This document shows, piece by piece, positions 1-7,503 of a DNA stretch of 56,923 nucleotides. The DNA comes from an uncultured Fretibacterium sp. (GTDB lineage: Bacteria; Synergistota; Synergistia; Synergistales; Aminobacteriaceae). Under the pieces are notes generated by a model. It saw nothing but the letters and a program-made list of their open reading frames with translations. It searched no databases and was not told the origin of the DNA. Location of the stretch: the NCBI RefSeq assembly GCF_938030725.1, contig NZ_CALHIQ010000125.1, forward strand, positions 1-56,923, given 5' to 3'. The translations under genes were made by a program, and so were the position numbers. Within the stretch, counting starts at the first letter, position 1; every line of letters begins with the position of its first letter.

Positions 1-1047
1 GACGACCGGACGCGCGTCGCGCTCGCGCGCTACCTGGGGTGTCCCCTCAGGTCCGACTTGCTGTACGATAAGGTGGTCGGCCGCTATACGGGGGAGATGC
101 GGCTGCTCTTTGAGAGGACCCGCGACACCCAGTCCATGATTCCAGAGGCGGCACGGGCCGTCTACAACCCGGAGGGCTCCGCCCTGGGCATCGCCTTCGA
201 CCGGGACTCCACCCACGTGCTGGCCTTTCCGGGTGTCCCCATGGAGTACGCGGCCATGGCACGGCAGGAGCTGCCGGACCTGTTCGCCGCGTCCCGCCGC
301 TGGACCTCCGTCATCGTCCTGGGCCTGCCGGAGACCGCCGTCGTCGAGCGAATCCCGGAGGTCATTGGAGATGGGGAGCTGCACGTCTCCGTCCTGCCCG
401 CCTTCCCTCAGGTGGAGCTTGTGATCCGGGGGGACCCCACGCGCGTGGCCGATGCCGAGGCCCTGGTGCGGTCCCGCTTCTCCGACGCGCTGCCGCCGGG
501 TTGCCATTCCCTCGCGGAGGCGGTGCTCTGGGAGGCCCGCCGGCAGGGCAGGACCGTCACGGCGGCGGAGTCCTGCACCGGCGGCCTGCTTCAGGGGGCG
601 CTGACCGAGGTCCCCGGCAGCTCCGAGGTCTTCAGGGGCGGCGTCGTGACCTACAGCGACGAGATGAAGGAGAGGCTCCTGGGGGTGCCGCGAGGGCTCC
701 TGGAGGAGTTCGGAGCGGTGAGCCAGGAGTGCGCCGAGGCCATGGCCCGTGGTGGGCTGTGGCTCTATGAAGCGGACTTCTCCGTCGCCGTGACGGGCGT
801 CGCCGGTCCCGGGGGCGGAACGCCCCGCAAGCCGGTGGGCGGCGTGTGGTTCGGGCTGGCGTCTCGCAAGAAGAACGGCGGGGCGGAGAGCAGGGCCTTC
901 CACTGCCTCTTTCGCGGGGGGCGGGAGGAGGTGCGGCGACGCGCCGTGAGCTGCGCCTTGGCGGAGCTCTGGCGCACGGTCCGGGACGGACGGCCGTCGC
1001 CGATGCCGTGTTTTGCGCCCGGCGTTCGGGAAGGCGCGACGGCGTAA
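1..1047 (+). CDS. cinA: CinA-family nicotinamide-nucleotide amidase, 5' truncated by window edge
   Basis: The reading frame is open from base 1 (first residues DDRTRVALARYLG, which fit the CinA N-terminal GGLGPT(D/E)DD(L/R)TR block), so the true start lies upstream. What remains is the end of the MoaB/MogA-like domain (pyrophosphatase-type), a linker with the FPGVPMEY motif, and a complete C-terminal PncC amidase domain with AESCTGG, the GGVVTYSDEMKERLLGV block and VTGVAGPGGG. Family members hydrolyse nicotinamide mononucleotide to NaMN in pyridine-nucleotide salvage and are named after competence/damage-inducible loci. The gene lies 36 bp upstream of recA on the same strand, the cinA-recA order seen in many bacteria, so cotranscription is likely. 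The stop TAA is at 1045-1047. Identification is secure; only the 5' end is missing. Confidence 0.93.
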   Translation, partial: DDRTRVALARYLGCPLRSDLLYDKVVGRYTGEMRLLFERTRDTQSMIPEAARAVYNPEGSALGIAFDRDSTHVLAFPGVPMEYAAMARQELPDLFAASRRWTSVIVLGLPETAVVERIPEVIGDGELHVSVLPAFPQVELVIRGDPTRVADAEALVRSRFSDALPPGCHSLAEAVLWEARRQGRTVTAAESCTGGLLQGALTEVPGSSEVFRGGVVTYSDEMKERLLGVPRGLLEEFGAVSQECAEAMARGGLWLYEADFSVAVTGVAGPGGGTPRKPVGGVWFGLASRKKNGGAESRAFHCLFRGGREEVRRRAVSCALAELWRTVRDGRPSPMPCFAPGVREGATA

Positions 1048-1083
1048 GGGACAGGGCAAATTTCATGAAAGGAAGTGAGTCGT

Positions 1084-2250
1084 TTGGCGAAGAAGAAGGC
1101 GCCCCAGACCCGTGAGGAGATCCTGGATGAGGCGATCGGCGAGATCCGCTCGAAGTTTGGGGAAGGGGCCATCATGCGCCTTGGCGATGCTGCGCACGCC
1201 AACGTCAACGTGATCCCGTCGGGGGTGCTGCCCCTGGACGTCGCCCTCGGCATCGGGGGGTACCCGCGGGGGCGCATCATCGAGATCTTCGGGCCGGAGG
1301 GGTCCGGAAAGACGACCGTGGCCCTGTACGGCATCGCGGAGGCGCAGAAGGCGGGAGGGGTCGCTGCGTTCATCGACGCGGAGCACGCGCTGGACCCGCG
1401 CCTCGCCGCGACGCTTGGGGTGAAGGTGGAGGACCTCTACCTCTCTCAGCCGGACAGCGGAGAACAGGCGCTCTTCGTGCTGGACGCACTGGTCCGCAGC
1501 GGTGCGGTGGACCTGGTGGTGGTGGACTCCGTGGCGGCCCTGACGCCTCAGGCGGAGATAGACGGCAAGATCGGCGAGAGCCAGCTCGGGCTTCAGGCGC
1601 GCCTGATGTCCTACGCGCTGCGGCGCCTCACCTCAATCGTCGCAAAGACGAACTGCATCGTCATCTTCATCAACCAGCTGCGCGCCCTCATCTCCACTGG
1701 CTACGGATCGGGCCCGACGGAGACGACGACGGGAGGGCGGGCCCTCAAGTTCTATTCCTCGGTCCGCCTTGAGGTCCGGCGCGGCAAGAAGATCGACAAG
1801 GGGGACGTGACCATCGGGCACGAGCTCTTCCTGAAGGTGGTCAAGAACAAGCTGGCGCCCCCCTTCCGTACGGGGCACACGAGCCTTATCTACGGGCAGG
1901 GCATCCCCATGGGCGTCGCCGTGGTGGACATGGCGGTGGACTACGGCGTCATCCACAAGAAGGGCTCATGGCTGGCCTACAAGGGCGAGACCCTGGGGCA
2001 GGGCAAGGAAGCCGTGGCGAAGTTCCTGTCGGCGAACCCGACGCTGCAGGAGGAGATCGTGAAGGAGATCCTGGCGGAGGTCGGCAAGGGCATCGGCTTC
2101 AAACCGGAGGGTGCGGACGACGACGACGGCCTGCCCACGGAGGAGCCCGATGGCGTGCCCGGCCCCGTGCCGGCACTGGAGGACGCGGGGATGCCGGGAG
2201 AGGAAGCGGTGGAGGAGGGGATACTGGACCTCTCCGACGACGAGAAGTGA
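1084..2250 (+). CDS. recA: RecA recombinase
   Basis: DNA-dependent ATPase that forms filaments on single-stranded DNA, catalyses strand exchange and triggers LexA-type SOS cleavage. Walker A GPEGSGKT is at about residues 70-77, Walker B is VDLVVVDS, followed by the GESQLGLQARLMSYALRRLT block and the L2 loop ending in PTETTTGGRALKFYSSVRLEVRR. L2 reads STGYGSGPTETTTGG, apparently one residue longer than the E. coli loop. The C-terminus is a long acidic tail with DDDD and many Glu. I start at TTG 1084 because AGGAAGTGAG (1070-1079) sits at a proper ribosome-binding distance and the protein then begins MAKKKAPQ; GTG 1075 would overlap that site. Length is about 388 residues, slightly longer than usual because of the tail. 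It probably shares a transcript with cinA. Confidence 0.97.
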   Translation: MAKKKAPQTREEILDEAIGEIRSKFGEGAIMRLGDAAHANVNVIPSGVLPLDVALGIGGYPRGRIIEIFGPEGSGKTTVALYGIAEAQKAGGVAAFIDAEHALDPRLAATLGVKVEDLYLSQPDSGEQALFVLDALVRSGAVDLVVVDSVAALTPQAEIDGKIGESQLGLQARLMSYALRRLTSIVAKTNCIVIFINQLRALISTGYGSGPTETTTGGRALKFYSSVRLEVRRGKKIDKGDVTIGHELFLKVVKNKLAPPFRTGHTSLIYGQGIPMGVAVVDMAVDYGVIHKKGSWLAYKGETLGQGKEAVAKFLSANPTLQEEIVKEILAEVGKGIGFKPEGADDDDGLPTEEPDGVPGPVPALEDAGMPGEEAVEEGILDLSDDEK

Positions 2251-2301
2251 TCGGGCTGGCGCCGCGCCGCGCGCCCTTTCCCAAACGAGCCGGAGATGCG
2301 T

Positions 2302-2307
2302 TATAAT
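2302..2307 (+). promoter_or_regulatory. Candidate -10 box upstream of cheW
   Basis: A perfect TATAAT lies in the recA-cheW gap about 80 bp before the cheW start. No good -35 hexamer is visible 16-18 bp upstream (a weak match near 2279), so this is suggested by the -10 alone. Confidence 0.35.
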
Positions 2308-2384
2308 AAACGGCAGGATTTCCCGCCGGGGCCGGCGCGGAAGAACGGATGCCCTGCGTGCGTCCGTAAGGAGGCGAACGGGTT

Positions 2385-2957
2385 TTGACTGAACAGCTTT
2401 TGACGGAAGGGGCCTTGACCGGGCAGGTCGGGGCCGGGAGCGCGGCGAAGGTGGCCAACGATCCCAGGCAGGATCCTAAGGACGTTGACGTCGAATCTCT
2501 GGGCGAGGAGCACATCAACCTCGTCTTTGCGCTGAGCAGCGAGGACTTTGGCGTGGACGTGAACCTTGTCCGCGAGATCGTCCGGGTCCCCTCGTTCATC
2601 ACGAGGGTGCCCAACGCCCCCGCCTACATCCGCGGGGTTATCAACCTGAGGGGCACCATCGTGCCGGTCTTCGACATGCAGCTCAAGATCGGGATGCCCT
2701 CCACGCCCCTTACGGACGAGGCCCGCATCGTCGTGCTCTCCGTCAACGACGTCATGTTCGGAATCATCGTGAACTCGGTCCGGGAGGTGCGCACGATCTA
2801 CGACACCCAGCTGGAGCCGGCGACGAAGCTCTCCTCGGCCATGGACAAGCGCTACGTCCTCTGGGTGGCCAAGCCCACCGATGACCGCCTGATCCTCCTG
2901 CTGGACGTTTCCGCGCTCTTTGAGCTGGATCAGATCCTCCAGGAGGAGAACGAATAG
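2385..2957 (+). CDS. cheW: CheW-like chemotaxis adaptor
   Basis: Adaptor that links methyl-accepting chemoreceptors to the CheA kinase at the inner membrane. A poorly conserved N-terminal extension of about 40 residues precedes a full CheW domain: INLVFALSSEDFGVDVNLVREIV, the PAYIRGVINLRGTIVPVFDM motif that is the family hallmark, then IVNSVREV and a C-terminal LLLDVSALF. Length is 190 residues against about 155 for a minimal CheW. Start is TTG 2385, ten bases after AAGGAGG (2368-2374). No other chemotaxis gene is near; its neighbours are recA and a PHP phosphoesterase, so it is a stand-alone adaptor in this window. A motile cell is also supported by fliD at 12439. The family call is firm; whether it is the main CheW or a second paralogue cannot be told. 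Confidence 0.92.
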   Translation: MTEQLLTEGALTGQVGAGSAAKVANDPRQDPKDVDVESLGEEHINLVFALSSEDFGVDVNLVREIVRVPSFITRVPNAPAYIRGVINLRGTIVPVFDMQLKIGMPSTPLTDEARIVVLSVNDVMFGIIVNSVREVRTIYDTQLEPATKLSSAMDKRYVLWVAKPTDDRLILLLDVSALFELDQILQEENE

Positions 2958-2960
2958 CCT

Positions 2961-3797
2961 TTGATCCGCGTCAATCTCCACACGCACAGCACCTGTTCCG
3001 ACGGCGCCTTCAGCCCTTCGGAACTGGTGCGTTTGTTGTCCCTCAATAAGGTTGCCATCGCCGCCCTGACGGATCACGACACCGTCCAGGGGGTCCCGAC
3101 CTTCCTCGCCGGATGCCGCAGACGGGGCATCCGCGCCGTATCGGGCGTGGAGCTCTCGTCGCGCTTCGAGAACGGGGATGAGCTGCACATCCTGGGTTAC
3201 CGCTTCAAACTGGAAGCCCCGGCCCTGACCCGCGCCCTTGACGGCTTCATCCGGACGCGGGAGGCGCGCAACGCGGCCATCTGCTCGCGGCTTCAGGGCC
3301 TGGGGGTCCCCGTGACGCTGGCGGACGCCGAGGCGCAGGCGGGCGGAGGCGCCGTTGGGCGGCCCCACATCGCCCGGGCGCTGGTGGACAGGGGATGCGT
3401 TTCCACGGTTCAGGAGGCCTTCGCGCGCTACCTGGGCGAGGGAGGGGCGGCCTTCGTCCCTCGAGAGCTCCTCCCGTCAGAGGAGGCCGTTCGGCTGATC
3501 CTCGAGGCCGGAGGGCTTCCCGTTTGGGCGCACCCCCTGGCCTCCCTTTCGGACCCCGGCGCCCTGGGACCGGTGATGGACCGGCTGAAGGGCGCCGGCC
3601 TGTGGGGCGTGGAGTGCTGGTCCCGCGGCTCGTCCTCGGCGGATGCCCTCCTCTGTATGATGGAGGCTGGTCGCCTCGGCCTTTACAGGACGGCGGGCAC
3701 GGACTTTCACGGGCGAGCCGGGGACGCGACCGGCGTGGCCGGCCGTCTGGTGGAGGACGACTTCCTCCCCTGGGCCCGCTTCTGCGGCGGCCGCTGA
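2961..3797 (+). CDS. PHP-domain metal-dependent phosphoesterase (TrpH/YciV, RNase AM-like)
   Basis: Trinuclear-metal hydrolase of the PHP superfamily. Metal ligands are visible as HTH at residues 7-9, TDHD at 37-40, a Glu in SGVELSS, HILGY, and the late GTDFHG motif. This arrangement and the 278-residue length fit the TrpH/YciV branch, whose E. coli member removes 5' nucleotides from RNA and RNA/DNA (RNase AM) and hydrolyses pAp. The start TTG 2961 comes four bases after the cheW stop and AGGAGGAG in the cheW end may serve as its ribosome-binding site, so translation is likely coupled. Other 3',5'-nucleotide phosphatases share this fold, so the exact substrate is inference. Confidence 0.85.
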   Translation: MIRVNLHTHSTCSDGAFSPSELVRLLSLNKVAIAALTDHDTVQGVPTFLAGCRRRGIRAVSGVELSSRFENGDELHILGYRFKLEAPALTRALDGFIRTREARNAAICSRLQGLGVPVTLADAEAQAGGGAVGRPHIARALVDRGCVSTVQEAFARYLGEGGAAFVPRELLPSEEAVRLILEAGGLPVWAHPLASLSDPGALGPVMDRLKGAGLWGVECWSRGSSSADALLCMMEAGRLGLYRTAGTDFHGRAGDATGVAGRLVEDDFLPWARFCGGR

Positions 3798-3835
3798 GCG
3801 GGCCGTCCAACTCAAAACTTTCGGAGGTGTTGCTG

Positions 3836-3970
3836 TTGCAGCCCTATGGAGTGGATGAACGGTCCTGCGGCAAGGCGCTCCCATCGGACCGCACCGGGAC
3901 AGGCGCCGGGGGCGGGTTTTGCAGGCCCCTTCGCCCGGACGCTCGCGCGATGAGCGCCGCAGGGGTGTGA
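3836..3970 (+). CDS. Possible small ORF (44 codons) before the amidase gene
   Basis: A near-consensus ribosome-binding sequence CGGAGGTG (3822-3829) precedes TTG 3836 by a normal distance, and the frame stays open to TGA 3968-3970, one base before the amidase ATG. The product would be about 44 residues, Gly/Arg-rich at its end, with two cysteines and no recognisable domain. The Shine-Dalgarno-like sequence and the coupling to the amidase start are the only support; it may be a translated leader or an accident of GC-rich sequence. Confidence 0.25.
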   Translation: MQPYGVDERSCGKALPSDRTGTGAGGGFCRPLRPDARAMSAAGV

Positions 3971-3971
3971 C

Positions 3972-5720
3972 ATGAGTTTTCGCTTCAGGGCCCTTCTGGC
4001 CTGTCTTGTCCTTGCGCTCTGCTGCGCCCTGTCCCCCGTCTCCGCCCTGGCCAACGCCTCCCTCTATCGGGGGGAGGAGGTCCTGGGCTCCGTCGCCACG
4101 ACGACGGGTCCGCGGGCGGGGGCTTGGGTGTGCCTGGAGGACGTGGGCGCCCTCCTGGGCTTCACGGGGCTGCGGAGCGGGGAGGAGCTTCAGCTGGTCC
4201 GCGACGACGTCCGCCTTCGGGTGGTGATGAATGCCGCAGTGGCGTGGCGCGACATCTACCTCGTGCCCCTTTCGGATGCCCCCTTCGAGCGGGACGGCCG
4301 ATGCTGGCTGGATGCAGGGAGCGCCGTCGCACTGTTCCAGAGGGCCGCGGGGGAGGGCGAGCGGAACCGTCTGCGCTTTCAGGCGGATAACCATGCTGCG
4401 GAGGTGTCGGAGCCTGCGGGGCCGGAGGAGCCCGCTGCCGTTCGCGTGGACGAACCCGTGCCGGCCTCGGAAGGCGTTGCGGCAAGCCCGGCTCCCGATG
4501 AGGGCGTAGCCCCGGTCGCACAGCAGCCGGCGCGCCGCCAGGAGCGGTTCGAAACCTTCCGGAAGGACGCCCCCACCCGGCGTCCCGCCCACCCCAGCCT
4601 GGACGGAGGGGAGCTGAGGGGGCTGCGCTGGAGCACGTCCTCCGGGCGCATCCGCGTCGTGGCGGACACCAGCGACGGGGCGGACCCCGAGGTGCGGATG
4701 GAGGGCAGTGTCCTCCGCGCCCTCTTTGCCTCCGCCAGGGCGGACCTGGAAGGGCTTCCCTCCCCCTACAAGAACGTGGAGGCGGAGCTGAAGAAGGTCG
4801 AAGGAGGCGTGGAGTTGACCTTCGCTTCCGACAGCCTTCGGGTGGAGAAGATGGTGCTGGACGCTCCCCGCCGGATCGTCTTCGACCTCTTCTTTTCTCC
4901 TGAAACGCGCATTCAGGAGGTGCCGCGTCCGGCGCCCGACCACCAGCCCGCTCCGGCGGTCGAGGTCGAAACGACGCTCACGGCACCCCAAGTGAGGACC
5001 CCGGTCCCTCAAGCCCCTCCGAAGGCCCCCGCACGGCAGCGGCAGGGAGGGCGGAAGCTGGCGGTGGTGGACCCCGGCCATGGCGGCAAGGACCCGGGCG
5101 CCAGCGCCAACGGCGTGAGAGAGAAGGACATCAACCTGGCGATCGGCCTGGCCCTTGAGAGGGCGTTGAACGCGCGCGGCATCGACGTCGTGATGACGCG
5201 AAGGACGGACGTCTACTTGACGCTTCAGGAGCGGACGGACGTCGCCAACAGGGAGCAGGCGGACGTCTTCGTCAGCGTCCACGCCAACGCTCTGCCCTCG
5301 GTGAAGCGCACGTCGGGCTTTGAGATCTACCTCATGGCCCTGCCGACGGACAAGGACGCCCTGACGCTGGCGAAGATCGAGAACCGGGAGCTGGCGGAGG
5401 AGAGCCAGGCCAGCCAGGCGTCGGATCGCCGGACGGAGGTCCTGCTTCAGATCCTGGGCGACATGCAGCAGAACAACAAGATCAGCGAGAGCACGGGGCT
5501 TGCCGAGGCGCTGTTTGAGGCCGGGAGAGGGGGCGGAATCCCCATGAAGCGGGTCGCTCAGGCGCCCTTCTTCGTGTTGCGGGGGGCCGGAATGCCCGCC
5601 GTCCTCCTGGAAACGGGCTTCGTGACGAACGCGACGGAGGCCAAACTCCTGGCTCACCCCGGCTACCAGGAGCGCATCGCCGAAGCGATGGCCACGGGGG
5701 TCGCACAATACCTGCAGTAA
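3972..5720 (+). CDS. N-acetylmuramoyl-L-alanine amidase with AMIN domain (AmiC type)
   Basis: Exported zinc amidase that cleaves the bond between MurNAc and the stem peptide, typically for daughter-cell separation. A Sec signal peptide occupies about residues 1-27 (MSFRFRALLACLVLALC, cleaved near SALA). A low-complexity region rich in Pro/Ala/Glu follows, then an AMIN-like beta domain (about 215-320, LRWSTSSGRIRVVADTS to RRIVFDLFF) that targets septal peptidoglycan, a Pro-rich linker, and an Amidase_3 domain (about 360-580) with VDPGHGGKDPGA, the REKDINL Glu, SVHANA and the catalytic PAVLLETGF. Start ATG 3972 follows AGGGGTGTGA. At 582 residues it is longer than E. coli AmiC because of the linkers. 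A GerMN membrane protein follows 81 bp downstream, fitting an envelope role. Confidence 0.93.
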   Translation: MSFRFRALLACLVLALCCALSPVSALANASLYRGEEVLGSVATTTGPRAGAWVCLEDVGALLGFTGLRSGEELQLVRDDVRLRVVMNAAVAWRDIYLVPLSDAPFERDGRCWLDAGSAVALFQRAAGEGERNRLRFQADNHAAEVSEPAGPEEPAAVRVDEPVPASEGVAASPAPDEGVAPVAQQPARRQERFETFRKDAPTRRPAHPSLDGGELRGLRWSTSSGRIRVVADTSDGADPEVRMEGSVLRALFASARADLEGLPSPYKNVEAELKKVEGGVELTFASDSLRVEKMVLDAPRRIVFDLFFSPETRIQEVPRPAPDHQPAPAVEVETTLTAPQVRTPVPQAPPKAPARQRQGGRKLAVVDPGHGGKDPGASANGVREKDINLAIGLALERALNARGIDVVMTRRTDVYLTLQERTDVANREQADVFVSVHANALPSVKRTSGFEIYLMALPTDKDALTLAKIENRELAEESQASQASDRRTEVLLQILGDMQQNNKISESTGLAEALFEAGRGGGIPMKRVAQAPFFVLRGAGMPAVLLETGFVTNATEAKLLAHPGYQERIAEAMATGVAQYLQ

Positions 5721-5801
5721 GTTGCTGAAGGGGACTGGAGCGGGCCGGCCCGACCGCGCCGGAACGTCTTCCACGAATCATGTGAGGGAGAGGATCGAGA
5801 G

Positions 5802-6512
5802 ATGGTACGCCGAAGCCCCTATCGGGATGAATACGAGGATGAGATCGAAAGGAGGCCGAAGCGCCCCCGCAGGGACCAGCGTCCCGTGTCGAGGCGGAAG
5901 GACACCCCTCTCATGCTGCGGGTTCTCTCCTGGCTGGGCGTCATCCTCCTCTGCTTTGTGGCGGGCTACCTCGGCACGTCCTGGCTGATGGACGCCCTGA
6001 ACGAGAAGCTCCTGCTGAAGCCTGAGAACCGCATCGAGAACCAGAGCGATCTGGCGAAGCTGAACGAGGCCGTCGAGCGGGAGAGGGAGGCCGCTGCCGC
6101 CCGAAGCGGCAACGTCCAGCAGATATCCCTGAAGCTCTATTCCGTGAAGGACGGGAGGATCGCAGAGCCCGTGCGGAAGAGCTTCGTGTCCCGGCTCAAG
6201 GAGGACAACATGGCGGAGGCGGTGAAGTCTGTCCTTGTCCTGAGCGGGGTGCCGGGCGTGGACAAGATATCCGTCCTGCACGTCTTCCGCAGCGCGGAAA
6301 CCACCTACCTGGACCTCTCCGCCGCCTTCGTGTCGGCTCTCGCCTCCATGGGGCAGCGAGAGGGCCTCCTGCTGCTCACGGCCATCGTGCGCACCCTGGA
6401 GGAGAACTTTCAGCCCGGCGTCCAGGTCCGTTTCCTCATCGAATCCAGGTCCCCAAGCCCCGGAGGCCCCGTGGACCTGACGGTGGTCTGGAAGATGCCC
6501 TCCCGCTCCTGA
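5802..6512 (+). CDS. GerMN-domain membrane-anchored protein
   Basis: The first 37 residues are highly charged (RRPKRPRRDQRPVSRRKD, cytoplasmic by the positive-inside rule), then comes one membrane segment (about 38-63, MLRVLSWLGVILLCFVAGYLGTS). The exported part carries a GerMN domain: ISLKLYSVKDGRI, then TTYLDLSAAFVSAL, the conserved Gly-x-x-Glu stretch, LLTAIVRTLEENF and VQVRFLIES. GerMN domains occur in spore-germination GerM but also widely in non-sporeformers next to amidase genes, where they are thought to bind envelope material. Length is 236 residues. ATG 5802 follows GAGAGG-type sequence. It lies between the amidase and rdgB, six bases before the latter, so an operon is likely. Function beyond the domain is unknown. 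Confidence 0.85.
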   Translation: MVRRSPYRDEYEDEIERRPKRPRRDQRPVSRRKDTPLMLRVLSWLGVILLCFVAGYLGTSWLMDALNEKLLLKPENRIENQSDLAKLNEAVEREREAAAARSGNVQQISLKLYSVKDGRIAEPVRKSFVSRLKEDNMAEAVKSVLVLSGVPGVDKISVLHVFRSAETTYLDLSAAFVSALASMGQREGLLLLTAIVRTLEENFQPGVQVRFLIESRSPSPGGPVDLTVVWKMPSRS

Positions 6513-6517
6513 CGGTC

Positions 6518-7099
6518 ATGTTCGTTGAGCGCCTTGTCCTGGCAACGGGCAGCCGGGGAAAGTATCGAGAGTTCGCCGCCATGCTGCCACGGGAGGTGGT
6601 GGGGGAGCTGATCTTCGCGCCTGAGATGGCGCAGATCGAGGTGGAGGAAACGGGGACCTGCTACGCGGAGAACGCGCGTCTGAAGGCTCGGGCCTGGGCC
6701 GAGGCCTCCGGACTGCCGAGCCTTGCGGACGACAGCGGGCTTGAGGTGGAGGCCCTGGGAGGGGCGCCGGGGGTACTCTCCGCTCGGATCGTCCCCGGTC
6801 CGGACCAGGCGCGAAACGACTGGCTCCTGTCGCGCCTTGAGGGGCGGCCCGACCGGCGGGCCCGCTTCGTGGCGGCCCTCGCCCTGGCCATCCCCGATCG
6901 CTGGACGCTGATCGCTGAGGGCGAGTGCCCCGGGCGCATCGCGACGGCGCCGGAGGGGAAGGGAGGCTTCGGCTACGACCCCCTCTTTCTCCCCGACGGC
7001 CTGAACGCCTCCTTCGCCGCTATCCCCCCGGAGATGAAGAACGCCATCTCCCACCGCGCCGCCGCACTGAGGAACCTCCTGGAGATACTGATGCAATGA
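6518..7099 (+). CDS. rdgB: RdgB/HAM1 XTP/dITP diphosphatase
   Basis: House-cleaning pyrophosphatase that hydrolyses dITP, XTP and related non-canonical purine nucleotides to monophosphates, keeping them out of DNA and RNA. Visible family motifs are LATGSRGKYREF (substrate loop), AENARLKA, LADDSGLEV (metal ligands), GKGGFGYDPLF and ISHRAAAL. Length is 193 residues, normal for the family. ATG 6518 starts five bases after the GerMN gene stop, so it is probably translated from the same mRNA. The identification is secure. Confidence 0.95.
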   Translation: MFVERLVLATGSRGKYREFAAMLPREVVGELIFAPEMAQIEVEETGTCYAENARLKARAWAEASGLPSLADDSGLEVEALGGAPGVLSARIVPGPDQARNDWLLSRLEGRPDRRARFVAALALAIPDRWTLIAEGECPGRIATAPEGKGGFGYDPLFLPDGLNASFAAIPPEMKNAISHRAAALRNLLEILMQ

Positions 7100-7146
7100 G
7101 GTCCATGAGGAATACGGCGCGTGCCTGCGGCACGACGGGCTTTATG

Positions 7147-7155
7147 TGGTAGAAT
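7147..7155 (+). promoter_or_regulatory. Extended -10 promoter for secG
   Basis: TGGTAGAAT: a TG dinucleotide one base before TAGAAT, with no clear -35. It is one of at least eight TGnTAnnnT boxes in this window that precede genes. A start near 7162 would leave a 5' leader of about 68 nt. Confidence 0.55.
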
Positions 7156-7229
7156 AAAATGCGATTTTTCTCTGAGGCCAAGGGCTTCGGGAGGAACGAA
7201 TCAGAACGGCAATTTTGGGAGGAATTTCT

Positions 7230-7448
7230 TTGCGTACTTTGCTGTCGGTCGTACACGTTGTCGTCGCGATCCTGATGATGATCGCGGTTTTGGCGCAGCA
7301 GCGCAAGCAGGGCGGATTCACCGGCGTGTTTGGCGGAGGCACTCAGGCGGATACGGGGCAGTGGCAGAGGTTCACCGGACTGACGAAGCTCACGATCGTC
7401 TTGGCGGGGGTCTTCATGCTCACCTCGCTCCTCCTGGCGATCCTGTAG
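7230..7448 (+). CDS. secG: SecG preprotein translocase subunit
   Basis: Small integral membrane protein of the SecYEG channel. The 72-residue product has two membrane helices (about 2-22 and 51-71) around a Gly/Gln-rich cytoplasmic loop with QQRKQGGFTGVFGGGT, the SecG signature. Start TTG 7230 is chosen because GGGAGGA (7217-7223) lies six bases upstream; the alternative TTG 7215 overlaps that site. It has its own extended -10 promoter, and the nicotinate phosphoribosyltransferase gene follows 55 bp downstream on the same strand. Confidence 0.92.
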   Translation: MRTLLSVVHVVVAILMMIAVLAQQRKQGGFTGVFGGGTQADTGQWQRFTGLTKLTIVLAGVFMLTSLLLAIL

Positions 7449-7503
7449 CGCAGGCCGCCGCCGGCGAAGGCTGGAATGGACGATTCAGAGAGGGGCGGTG
7501 CAG

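Noticed and set aside
3477..5774. Minus-strand open frame of 765 codons across the amidase gene
   Set aside because: Overlaps three well-supported plus-strand coding regions and has no homology-like motifs.
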